From: Dasypus novemcinctus
Lineage: Eukaryota > Chordata > Mammalia > Cingulata > Dasypodidae
DNA: 64,000 nt
Assembly: GCF_030445035.2 (NCBI RefSeq)
Contig: NC_080680.1
Span: 115,904,228 to 115,968,227 of the forward strand
Direction of reading: 5' to 3'
Made by a program: the position numbers and the translations under genes. Shown here in pieces: positions 13,101-23,232 of the stretch. A model generated the notes under the pieces. That model saw nothing but the letters and a program-made list of their open reading frames with translations. It was not told where the DNA came from and searched no databases. How positions within the stretch are numbered: the first letter of the stretch is position 1; every line of letters begins with the position of its first letter.

Positions 13101-16100
13101 AGGGAGAAAAATAATTATTTTACAGAAGACACCTGTAGCAGTTTGTTATTATTTATGAATTCCAAAAAGAAGGATTATGTTTGTAAACTCGTCTGTTCCT
13201 CTGGGCATGATCCCCATTGACTGTGTTGGATTCAGCTGGGATGTCTTTGATTTATGTCACGATTAGGGCTTTGATATGACCACATCAGCAGAGAGTAACT
13301 CCGGTTCAGTCCCCACCTGCTTGGTGGGCTATATAAGGGGACACTCACTCAAGAAAACACACAGCAAAGAAGATACAGAAGAAGAGAGAACTTGGTCATT
13401 TTGGCCCTGCCATGTGATAGAAAGGAGAAGGCACAAACAGCTAAAGCCCCAGGAAAGAAAGACAAACCCTATGCCAGCCTACAGCTGAGATCAGAAGAAG
13501 CTGGGCCCACGGAGCCCTAAGAGAAAGAAGGAATGAGAGACCAGGCAGAGGTCACCCACTATCTTGCTTCAACATGTGGCAACACACTTTGGTGAGGAAG
13601 TAACCTTGAGTTGGACTTTTTAGGGTCTTGCAACTGTAAGCTTCTATTCCACATAAATACCCCTTTTAAAAGCCAACAGATTTCTAGTACTGTGCATCAG
13701 TGCCTCTTTGGCTGACTAACACAAACCCCAAGCAGTTTCTAATCATATTTTATCTAGTGTGGTGGTCTGGAGCTGTACATGTTCTTAAACTTAATCCATT
13801 CCTGTGGGTGTGAACCCATCCTATGTAGGACTTTTTGATAAGGTTCCTTCAGTTAAGGTGTGGTCTACCTCTATCAGAATGGGTCTCAATCCTATTACTA
13901 GAGTCCTTTATAAGCAGAATGAAATTCGGACAGGAAAAAAAAAAGCCACAGGGAGGAAGAAGCTGAAATTCAGTGAAAGCCAGAAGACAAGTGAGAATCC
14001 AGGAGAGGCCACCATTGGTTTGCCACGTGACAGAGGAGCCAAGGCCCCAGGACAGCAGTTCTTGGGAAGAAAGCATTGTTCTGATGATGCCTTGATTTGG
14101 ACTTCCTTTCAGCCTCAAAACTGTGAGCTTTAAAAATTCCCATTGTATAAGCCAACCTATTTCATTATATTTGTTTGAGCAGCTAAAGAAATTAAAATGG
14201 ATTTTGGTAACTGTTAAAGGCTAGAAGAACTGTGTGGGGCTTGACTGAAAAGGCCTAGATTGCTGTGTGGAGACAGCTGGTATAAATATGAATGCTAAGA
14301 GTACATCTGGTAAGGCATTAGAAAGAAATGATGAATGTGTTACTGGAAACTTGAGGAAAGGTGATCCTTGTTTGAAAGCAGTAGAGAGTCTGAAGAAATT
14401 GCGTTTTGATGGATGGAAGGCGACCTTGAAAGTGATGAACTTGGAGATTTCCAAGCTAAGTTTAGAAAATGTAGTCTAGTTTCTCCTTGCAGTTTATAGT
14501 AAAATGAGAGAGGAAAGGGATAAGCTGAGAAATGAACTCTCCTGCACCAGAAATTGATAGTTTGGAAAATTCTGGATCTATCCAGATAGTGTGCTCTAAG
14601 ACTAGGGCCAGAAGCAACTGTTTATCAGGGACTTCCCTGAGCTTCCAGAAAGTGAGTCCCCCCTAGAAAATAGGGCTCCATGTAAGGGTTTACCTGAACA
14701 TGGAACCAGTTAGCAATTTCAGTGGAAGTCAGCAAGATTGGAATTATAGTTATCCAGGAGGGATCTGCAGAAAGTTTGGACCACTGTAAACTACATGCAA
14801 AGTAGACAAGTTTTTTGTGACGTGTGCACGAGTGGAACCACTGCTAGTATGGACTGAAAGGGAAAGAGAAAGGGCAAATTGAAGGAAGAATGACTTTAAG
14901 AGCAGAACCATGGAAGCCAAGGTCTGGACCAAAGATATCTGCTTGGGCCAAGAGAATGGGTCCAACCATGTGGTGAAAGAAGGGGTTTACCCCTGTGCTT
15001 GGAGGGGGAGTGCCTTGCACCCTGTTGTTCAGGGAGACCCCTGCCCCATCAATGTTCAGAAATGGTGGGACTTATGTCCCGGTATCTGGGTGCTTGGAGA
15101 GAGTGGAGTCTATTTCTTGGGGTTATGGAGAGCTTGGCTACCATCCTGATGCTTGCAGAGGGGGGAAACTTCATCCCAGTGTTTGGGGAGAGCATGGCCA
15201 TTGTACAAATCTTTAGTGATTATTTTCAAATTGAGAAATAAGAGGAAGACAAAAAATTTAAATCACAATAATTTTAATTTCAGCCTAGAAATTTCAGTTA
15301 ACTTATTCTCCCCATGTAATCAATCTTGTAAACAAAGATTTAGTAATTTAAGATGAGTTATAATTTGTGGAAAAAATACTTCTATAAAGTTAATATTATT
15401 TCAAAATTATGACAAAATTCCAAATACTGTCTCTCACCTATCTACATAGTTTCCCTGTTCTCAAATCCCAGACTTTTACTTACCATGTCAACTTTATACA
15501 TATAACATAGTTAAGGTTTAAGAATAGTAAGATGCCAATTTGGAAACATACTTCATTTTTATTTCAACAATCACCATATTTCTATACAAAACAAACGATT
15601 ACTTTTATTTCGTTTCTGGGGATCCTTAGTTTTTATAGTTTAAGATCATTAGCTGTATTATTCATCAATAGTCACAGAAGAACTTACCTTCCTTTGGAGG
15701 CTTTTCTATTTTGCTCCATGGTACCAGATAAGTAATCTCATTCTCTTGTTTATCAATAAATGGCAAATTTGGAATAATGAATTTTTCTTGCCATTCCTTA
15801 TCTTTAGCCACAGCTTTCCGAACTTCAGTTCGATGAGCAAAATTATCTATGGGGATAAAAGATTAGGAAGAATAGAACTTTTCTATTTAAAACATGTATT
15901 TAAAAAAAAAATTCATCCAATTCAGCAAATGCTCATCAAGCCCATACAGACACTGTGTTATGTCACTGGAGACAAGATAAATAGATACGACATCTGTCTT
16001 CAAGTTGCTCATGATCTAACAGGGGAGAAGAAATATAAACAACTATTTGTAACATCATATAATGGGTCTCACAGAGTTCACAACTTACTAGATAACAGAA

Positions 16101-19100
16101 TGACTTAGGTTAAGTTACTGAATCTTTCTGTGCCTCAGTTTCCTATTCTGTGAAATGAAGATATAGTATTTACCTGTAGGGTTGCTGTGAGGATTAAGTG
16201 GAGCTTAGAACAAAGCTTAGCACCAGCAGTTGTGGTAGGTGTATCAGGTCAAGGTGTACCTTGAACCAAATTTAACATAAATGAAATTAAGATGCACTTT
16301 TTGAGGCTCTTCTCCTTTAAACAAATAGTTTCCAAAGAAACATAACTAATGCTTACTTATTGTCATCCATTCTTCTTCCCCATTACTTAGTTCTCTTTTT
16401 AAATTACCAAAATAGGTATGTACATTTACTAATGTACAGGCTTAATAGTATGTTTATTATTAGAGCATTCTAAGACCAATGGGTAAAAGAGTTTTATATG
16501 GTTTATCCTTGGGATAAGGAATAACAACGACTTTACAACTTAAATGAGTTATATTAGGACTTCCTTAGTTTTTAAATGGGACATGATTTAACTTAGTGGC
16601 ACATCTAAAGCTTAAATTGTGTTTTAAAGGGGACTGTTCTATTGTAATAGAGAAAAACATTAAGTATGTCCATATAAGTATGGAATGTGCAATTTTCCTA
16701 TTAAAGGGCTTAGAGAATATTAACTTTGGATACTGGTCAACAAAACCTAAATAGAATTATTAAAAGTTCTTTATTTTTTTTTTTAAAGATTTATTTATTT
16801 ATTTAATTTCCCCCCTCCCCTGGTTGTCTGTTCTCGGTGTCTATTTGCTGCGTCTTGTTTCTTTGTCCGCTTCTGTTGTCGTCAGCGGCACAGGAAGTGT
16901 GGGCGGCGCCATTCCTGGGCAGGCTGCTCTTTCTTTTCACGCTGGGCGGCTTTCCTCACGGGCACACTCCTTGCGCGTGAGGCTCCCCCATGCGGGGGAC
17001 ACCCTTGCGTGGCACGGCACTCCTTGCGCGCATCAGCACTGCGCATGGGCCTGCTCCACACGGGTCAAGGAGGCCCGGGGTTTGAACCGCGGACCTCCCA
17101 TGTGGTAGACGGACGCCCTAACCGCTGGGCCAAAGTCCGTTTCCCTAAAAGTTCTTTATATATCATCAAGCCCATGGGGACCACTAAGTATAGACTGGAG
17201 TAACAAACATTCTGGGGAGTTCTATAACCTGCTCCCTTTTGCTACCAAATCAGGAGTAGGTCAGCTTTCATAGAATTATTATTATTTTTAATTCCTTTGC
17301 CTTTACTTCCATTGAGTAGTACAATGACAGTGAATTCCCTGAAACTTTGGGGTACAGAAATAAAACAAAAGTGGTCTCTTAATTATAACAAAATTAGTGA
17401 AATCTCAGAGTTGTACAAGGGCTTAAAAGTTAACAATCATCTCTCATCATCCTCCACTTAAAGTCTTTATATGTTTGAACTGTTTCCATTATAACCCTGA
17501 ATTCATCTATAGATTCAACAATAAAGCAAGTAACTTTAACTTTCATTTAGTAATATTAACGCACTTGGACTCTTGTAATCACTGATAAAAATTTTTCATA
17601 AACCATCTTTATAATAATCATTCTAAAATTTTTGAGAATTAAAACCTAGCTCACAATTTTATGATTTGAGATAAGAAATTACACACTTCCTCCTTTAGGA
17701 AAACATAGCAGTTTGTAAGAGGTGCACCATCAGGAAGGGTAATCACTGAATTAATTTTTTTGCTTTTTAAAAAACATTGGATGAAATAGAATTTTATTAA
17801 ATTAGTATGCCTGGACTGTCAAATTTGAATGACATCTGTCAAATGAAGTATGCTTTTTAAAAGTCTTCCTTAACCTGTGTGTATTTATAGCAGCTTAGAT
17901 CCAGGAGCTAAGTCTCATGTTACATCTAAGAGAATGAAAATCTGTAAAGAACACAAGTTGAATGACTCATACCATACTTCCAAATATGAAACACTCTATT
18001 CATTCTGCCTCCAAATTCTAGACTCCAGTATCCAACCAACTCAGAGTGAGCTGTCCGAAGATGTACGTTTTTCTTAATATTTTCCTGGAATTCATTTATT
18101 TTTGAGGGTTTAAGGCAGTAAGTACGAAATTCATACAATGTTCCATCGTACTGTCGGGGGCCTGTAGCAAAAGATGAACACACCTGAAGAAAGATAAAGC
18201 AAATTTAAATATTTTGGGAAGGTAGGATTTATTATATTATGTAACACCTCAATTTGAATCTGAAAACACACAATATTTAATACAGTCACAATCTATGTTT
18301 GTACTTCTGTTGTCTTCTCTATATGGTATTTATTTATGAAGAGATATCAAAAAGATAATTACATTTAAATATGCTGAGGATACAGTTATTCTTTCTTAGT
18401 AGGGTCCACCTTTAGGCACTTTTTCCTTTTTTTATTAAGTTGCTCATAAGAAGGCACTGGGATCTTTATGATGTTCCTTTTCACAAGAACTACAGTTAGG
18501 ATCCTAATGAATTTATAATAGTTTCCCCTTTGTAGCTAATTTTCCATACTTAGTCAATATTATATGTGCTATAGTTTTGCATTTAAAAGAACATTATATT
18601 TAGATAATAAGCAGGTCTTTTGACAGGCAAAATGGAAATGTATTTACTAGAAGAAAAAAAAATTAGGTACTTTAAAAAAATGAAAATTGCTGTTCAGCTA
18701 GAAATATCACCTAAATCCAATGAGGAAGACCACTAGTTAAACACAGGACTGGGATATAATATAAATGCAAAAGAAAGCTATACTTTATCTGATTACAGTG
18801 TAACATGGCAGAATATATGAACACCAGAAAAGGAAAATCAATGATTCAGATTTGTCTGAATTATTACTAGTTTCTAATTAACAATGAAACATGAAGGATA
18901 TTTAAAGCATCCAGTTATATGAGGTTGAAGGAAAGATCCCTTAATAACCTTTAGTTCCCTTTGTAACAGCCATATGCTCACTATGGAACCTTCTGTTCTA
19001 ACTTGGTCCCCAGAGTGAACATAACTTTCAATAACATATGCCCTGCCATAAATGATACCACCAGAAATTCCTCTGTGTACATGTGTATTTGCAGACATAT

Positions 19101-20796
19101 GGCATTCTTGCCTACAAATCCATCTTAGGTGGGTTTAGTTAACTTGTGGCCATTTGCTGATTCTGGTTACATAAGAAAAGTCACAAATTTTGGTACTTAT
19201 AAAGCTATGGATGAATTTTGGGCTTATATAGACTACGTGATACGTAAGATAAAGTCAGTAGGCTTCTTACTGACATATTTTTGGTTTTAAAACATAATTG
19301 TCTATGTATTCTGTATATAACAAGGCTTAATTTAATTTTCTACTTTGAGTCCATTCATGTCCACTATGAGTTATACTCCTGTTGTCAGGATGTCTAAGCT
19401 TGCTTGGAAAGTAGGTACTCCAACCAAAACCAATTGTAGCTACCCCTTCTTTTGATGGACATTCTTTTTGTGCCATTCTAAGCAAACTCGAATAATAGAA
19501 TGTTAAGCAAATGCCTAGCATCTCTAGTTTAAAGAATATTACAAATAAAAGGCAAATTTATCAGAAAACTGGCCAATGGGGTATCTGCAGCTATTTTAAG
19601 TTGATTTTCAGGGAATTTTTATTTGGAGAATGAAAAATGTGGTCAAAGGCACATATTATTATTTTCACATGAGAGATACACAGGCAGGAAGCCCAGGGAA
19701 AGGTTAACAGCAGCAAGGCAGGGGTGGGTGAGGGATGAGGTGATTTTTGTTGCAGGCCTGAGACCAGAATGCTGGGGAAGGCATTTAGTCGTCCTTATCC
19801 CTAAGTCTAGAACTCATTCTCGCCAGCAATGACTTCCAGTTTACTTATAAGAAAGTTTAAGCTCAGAATAAAGTTGTACGGAAATAAACCTCGACCCTGC
19901 TCCAGTTGAGAGTGCTGAACTGCTTTGTTAATCTTACATTAATCATTCTTTAGGGTTCATCAGAAAGCCTGTCTGTCCCTAGATGAGATGAGCGCCCCCG
20001 CCCCCATCCCTTCCCTTCCCGCGCGTTGAGAGAGGAGTATAAAGCCTGAACACAGAAAATTCTAGGTTGTCTCCACAAAGCAGGCCACTGCCTGGCCGCT
20101 GGGTCAGATACACAGACTTATTCGTTTTCTCAGCCAAGTCCTGCTACGAGATTCTTGACCCTGTCTGGCCCAAGGACCCAAAGCACGCGACAGGGGCGAC
20201 AGGCAGGGGGACCTAGGGCCTCCCTCTACCAGGGTTCCACAGAATGCTGGGAAGACGTGTTTCGTTTACAAGACGCCAGTTCCGGTGCAACCTCTTTTAA
20301 CCTTCACCTGGACGGGCGACGGTTTGCAAAACAGGACTGAACAGGAGAGGTCAGCACAGCGCCTGGCACAAACCTGTCAACAACGCAAACTTTTGCCCTT
20401 TGGGCAGGGATGAATTCCGCGCGCCGGGCCGTCGTCCTCAAGACCGCCTGGCACGTAGGCCAGGAAAGCCCACGGCCCGCGACTGCCCACCGAGCCAGGC
20501 GAGGCGAGCCCGGCAAGCGCGCCTTCTGCTAGCAACCCCCTTGCTCCCCACGCCCGGTTCGGAGTCCCCGCCTCTGGCGCCGTGTTCGCACCCGAAACCA
20601 GACGGCAGCCCCGCGGAGCGCGCAGGCCCGGCCGCGCGCGCCGACTGTACGCAGGCGCACAGCTGGCGCGCACCACGCAGCCCGCCGGGCTCTTCCCGAC
20701 CAGAGCTCGGCTCCGCCGCGGCCCCGCGGCCAGTACCTGAGGCGCGAGCGGCCGTGCGGCCAGAGCCCTGGTCAGGCTGCTTCGGAGGGCGAGCAT
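10048..20796 (-). CDS. NIPSNAP3B: NIPSNAP3 gene, six coding exons, apparently intact (247 aa)
   Basis: Joining 20796-20737, 18183-17973, 15846-15688, 13093-12944, 10303-10217 and 10124-10048 on the - strand gives 744 bases, 247 codons plus TAG, with no frameshift. The length equals that of human NIPSNAP3A/3B (247, from memory). The product has an Arg-rich, acid-free N-terminus (MLALRSSLTRALAARPLAPQ), typical of a mitochondrial presequence. Two NIPSNAP (dimeric alpha/beta barrel-type) repeats follow: one near residues 35-130 (YEFRTYCLKPSKINEF, ELVGYWSLEFG, VFHIWKY) and one near 146-245 (YELVIFQMKPGGPAVWG, KLIGVFHSEYG, HVLWWNE). NIPSNAP proteins are linked to mitochondria and vesicle traffic, with no settled enzymatic role. 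All introns are GT-AG; intron 1 is phase 0 and introns 2-5 are phase 1. The gene converges on ABCA1, as NIPSNAP3B does in human. 3A versus 3B cannot be decided because only one copy is present here; the symbol is chosen by position. Confidence 0.93.
10217..10303 (-). CDS. NIPSNAP3B: NIPSNAP3 exon 5
   Basis: Acceptor TTGTTTCTGTAG, 87 bases, donor GTAAGCTG. Reads VHVLWWNESLDSRAAGRHQS, then HEDPRVVAA, with the first and last codons split across introns. Intron 5 after it is only 92 bases (10,125-10,216). Confidence 0.95.
11110..11810. repeat. Old mammalian interspersed repeat, copy C (NIPSNAP3 intron 4)
   Basis: Third copy of the family at 4,555 and 6,700: tactacatgccaggcactgt, ggatgctataggagaataat, attctaggcagagggaaaag, gcaacatggcctgactgatg. 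The rest of intron 4 (10,304-11,109 and 11,811-12,943) is AT-rich with nothing recognised. Confidence 0.5.
12944..13093 (-). CDS. NIPSNAP3B: NIPSNAP3 exon 4
   Basis: Acceptor CTCCCTACTCTAG, 150 bases, donor GTACAGTTG. Reads GVYELVIFQMKPGGPAVWGN, then AFQRAVNAHVNLGYSKLIGV, then FHSEYGTLNR. This is the start of the second NIPSNAP repeat. The frame runs on past the donor for about 60 codons, but that part is intronic. Confidence 0.95.
13134..13723 (+). mobile_element. Solo LTR, family 1 (tgtagcagtttg type)
   Basis: Begins TGTAGCAGTTTG and ends ttggctgactaacaca, i.e. TG...CA. It has a late ataaatacc motif near its 3' end. The same element occurs at 37,346-38,072 (-), 39,209-39,880 (+), 40,461-41,086 (-, with internal region) and 63,905-64,000 (+, cut by the window). 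Presence of an attached internal region in one copy supports LTR status, probably ERVL/MaLR-like. It sits in NIPSNAP3 intron 3. Confidence 0.6.
13755..15230 (+). mobile_element. ERVL/MaLR-like LTR plus part of internal region
   Basis: An LTR-like part (about 13,755-14,205: gtggtggtctggagctgtac, ccattcctgtgggtgtgaac, attactagagtcctttataa) is followed by gattttggtaac, a site like the primer-binding region of MaLR elements. A gag-like internal remnant follows to about 15,230, with many stops. This is an old endogenous retroviral copy in NIPSNAP3 intron 3, on the strand opposite to the gene. The internal 3' part carries degenerate 60-base repeats (14,985-15,210). Confidence 0.55.
15688..15846 (-). 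CDS. NIPSNAP3B: NIPSNAP3 exon 3
   Basis: Acceptor TTTTATCCCCATAG, 159 bases, donor GTAAGTTC. Completes Asp91 across the junction and reads NFAHRTEVRKAVAKDKEWQE, then KFIIPNLPFIDKQENEITYL, then VPWSKIEKPPKE. Both ends are phase 1. The long stretch matches the human protein closely, so this exon is certain although no long frame marks it. Confidence 0.95.
15905..16220 (+). repeat. Old repeats including MIR (NIPSNAP3 intron 2)
   Basis: The second half reads gttaagttactgaatctttc, tgtgcctcagtttcctattc, gttgctgtgaggattaag, which is a clear MIR core. The first half (cagacactgtgttatgtcac, tcttcaagttgctcatgatc) resembles the start of the old repeat family at 4,555. Confidence 0.6.
16775..17145 (-). 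mobile_element. DAS-type SINE with target-site duplication (NIPSNAP3 intron 2)
   Basis: tRNA-like head at the right (antisense: tttgaaccgcggacctccca then tggtagacggacgccctaac), GC-rich middle and an A-rich tail read as tttttttaaagatttattta at the left. Flanked by the 14-base duplication taaaagttctttat at 16,761-16,774 and 17,146-17,159. It is inserted in the same orientation as NIPSNAP3. Confidence 0.9.
17973..18183 (-). CDS. NIPSNAP3B: NIPSNAP3 exon 2
   Basis: Acceptor TTTCTTCAG, then 211 bases coding residues 21-90 plus one base; donor GTATGAGT. It holds the first NIPSNAP repeat core (QYDGTLYEFRTYCLKPSKIN, HLRTAHSELVGYW, GGRMNRVFHIWKY). The first codon is GTG (Val21), where human, as I recall, has Met. 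Confidence 0.95.
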
Positions 20797-21060
20797 GGCG
20801 CGGCTTCGAGGGTGCAGAGAGGGGCAGCCAGCCGACGTTCTTTCCTGGACCCCTCCTCCCGCTTCCCGACTGGGCTAGAGCGACTACGGCACGCCTGGCG
20901 GGCGCGGGCTGTGGGCCGGGCTGGGGCGGAGCTGTCGGCGGGGCGGGGCCCGCCTCCGCCCCCTGGACCTGGTGGGCGCGGGCCGACCCTCCTGTCTGCT
21001 CCGCGTCCGCTGCGGTTGTGCAGCGGGGCGCGTTTCTAGCCCTCACTCTTCGGTGGCCTT
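20380..21060 (-). promoter_or_regulatory. CpG island promoter of NIPSNAP3
   Basis: Markedly GC- and CpG-rich block (for example gcgcgcgccgactgtacg, ggggcggggcccgcctccgc) in an otherwise AT-rich window, spanning exon 1 at 20,737-20,796. GC-box-like motifs (ggggcgga, gggcggggc) lie at 20,920-20,950, upstream of the - strand start. No TATA box is evident, typical of a housekeeping promoter. No gene on the + strand was recognised, so a bidirectional role is unsupported. Confidence 0.8.
20737..20796 (-). CDS. NIPSNAP3B: NIPSNAP3 exon 1 (coding part)
   Basis: ATG at 20796-20794 opens 20 codons, MLALRSSLTRALAARPLAPQ, ending CCTCAG with donor GTACTG at 20736. It encodes the putative mitochondrial targeting peptide and lies inside a CpG island. 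The frame stays open into intron 1, but that extension is GC-driven and not conserved. Intron 1 (18,184-20,736) is phase 0, AT-rich over most of its length, with no clear repeat recognised. Confidence 0.92.
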
Positions 21061-21638
21061 TGCCTCTCCAGACATCAGAGGATCTGTTTGAATGAGCTCA
21101 ACGCTGAGACCGTTCCTGCTCCACAGTTCTGGGGCCCTCATCCGCCCCAATAGGCAGTTGCATAGCTTTCCTATCTGTGTATGGAGTACAGTGTGCATGC
21201 CCATTGAGAAGGAAGGATGGAAGTATGCCTGAGATGCATATATAATACTTTGCATGTCATATAATCGAGGGTTTTTTTGGGGGGGGGGGGGAATCAGGGT
21301 TAAATACAGAATATGTGGTGTGTGATACATGTAGCAGACCAGCGGGCCTTCACTTTTCTGCATGAAGTGCATTCTCAATCTCCATCGTACCCCTGAGTGA
21401 CCTCGGAATGCTCCTAGTGTGATTTGATCAAATTTCCCACGACCTTAAAGGAATGACGGCACCGAGCCAGATTTAAAAAATTTAAACCTTAATACACGTA
21501 GTTTGGAGTGTAATTGTTCTGTGAGGTTTAAAAGCAAAGTCATTTAGTCTTCCCTATTCCTGATTCATGGTCTCCAGAATAACCACTTTTAACTTTTTAA
21601 AGCTATTGCTTCTAATGATTACTTCCGTACTGTAGGCA

Positions 21639-21833
21639 CATTCTGCTATTTCCTTGATTTTTCACATTGAGATAGTGTCTATTGACCTCTAGGGCGATAA
21701 GGATTTAGGTCCCTTACATACCACTTCCCCAAAAGGCCATTCTGCTATTTCCTTGATTTTTCACATAGAGATAGTGTCTGTCGACCTCTAGGGCGATGAG
21801 GACTTAGGTCCCTTACATACCACTTCCCCAAAG
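21639..21833. repeat. Tandem duplication, period 99 bases
   Basis: Units start at 21,639 and 21,738, each opening cattctgctatttccttgat and closing cttacataccacttcccca; only a few substitutions separate them. The duplication lies about 0.85-1.0 kb upstream of the NIPSNAP3 start codon. No family recognised. The region from 21,834 to 22,680 shows no clear gene or named repeat. Confidence 0.9.
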
Positions 21834-22811
21834 TACAATTCCATTCATTCATCTAATGATGTGTCATTGTCCGAGTCGTGGGCCGGAAGGGTATCAGGAA
21901 TGAAAGACAAAGAGAGATTGGGATCAGGGAATCTGAGAGCATTAATAAAGCCTCAAACTCATCAGACAGCTTCATTGTTTACAAGGGGCTCTTCATATAC
22001 CCTAGTGTACGTGTCTACAAGCAGGACCAAAGTAGCCTACGTGTCATTAAGCATAAACACAGCCTACGGTTATCAAGCAGCAACACGTAAACTATCAGCA
22101 TTACCTGTAGTCTAAGGAATTAAAAAAAAATCTTATCTCAAGGTACAAAGTCCAAGTGTTCTATTCACTACAAAAGGTATGTGCTCATCTTTTCTTTCAC
22201 CTTTAACGACTTTAACCCATTTGCCGGGAACTCCCAATCACCGCATTCCTTAGGTTGCAAACGTAGCCATGGAGACAGCACTAGCCGCGAGTCAGCACGT
22301 CTCTCCTGGAGAGGCTACTGTGCCTCAGTTTCCAACATGTCATAATTATTTGTTAATTATATTTTACCAGTTTTCATTATATTAATGTTTACATTATTAT
22401 TAATAATTGCATTATTACAAACATTAAAGTAATATTGCTTACCTAATTAGAAGTAGAAAATTATTACAGGACTATAGCTTGTGATTGTATTGGTTGTGCC
22501 TTGTGCAAGAGCTTTGAATCATCTGTTCAGAGGAAGGGAGACTTTTGAAAATAGGTTAATTCCAGATGGAGTGCCTCAGTTTTTCCAGAGGAGGGATATC
22601 CATTTCTAGTCAAGCAATACTGAAGAAAGCTACATCTTTGCTGTGACTGAGTCTCTATGCTATATGATTGTATTTTTTTATGCTTTTTTTTCCTGACAAT
22701 AGCAATTTATTGATTCATTCCACCAATACTTATTAAACTCCTTCAATGTGCCAGCTTCTAGTCCAAAGCTAGAAAAATCATACAAAAATGGGTTATTAAA
22801 ATAGGCTAAAT

Positions 22812-23232
22812 GGGGAAGCGGATGTGGCCCAATGGATAGCGTGTCTGCCTTCCACATGGGAGGTCTAAGGTTCAAACTCAGGGCCTCCTGACCCATGTGG
22901 AGCTGGTCCACGCACAGTACTGATGCGTGCAAGGAGTGCCGTGCCACGCAGGGGTGTCCCCCATGTAGGGGAGCCCCATGCGAAAGGAGTGCACCCTGTA
23001 AGGAGAGCCACACAGCGCGAAATAAGTGCAACCTGCCCAGGAGTGGCGCCGCACACACGGAGAACTGATGCAGCAAGATGACGCAACAAAATGACACAGA
23101 TTCCGGGTGCTGCTGTCACAAGTGGACATAGAAAAACACAGAGTGAATGGACACAGAGAGCAGACACCTGGGGGGGGGAGGGGAGGGGGACGGGGAAGGG
23201 GAGAGAAATAAATAAAAAATCTTTAAAAAAAA
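22812..23232 (+). mobile_element. DAS-type SINE with target-site duplication
   Basis: Head ggggaagcggatgtggccca, B-box-like ggttcaaactc, GC-rich middle, pyrimidine-poor tail (gggggggggaggggaggggg, then aataaataaaaaatctttaa). Flanked by aaaataggctaa at left and aaaataggctaa at right. From 23,233 to 24,235 I see old-repeat fragments (about 23,260-23,480) and otherwise nothing recognisable. Confidence 0.9.

Noticed and set aside
14985-15210. CRISPR-like or satellite array
   Set aside because: Units are degenerate, adjacent without spacers and sit inside an endogenous retroviral remnant.
20377-21095. Overlapping long frames of 139, 202 and 231 codons on both strands
   Set aside because: They lie in the CpG island; high GC makes stops rare. 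Only the first 20 codons of the 20,796 frame match a known protein, and a GT donor follows them.
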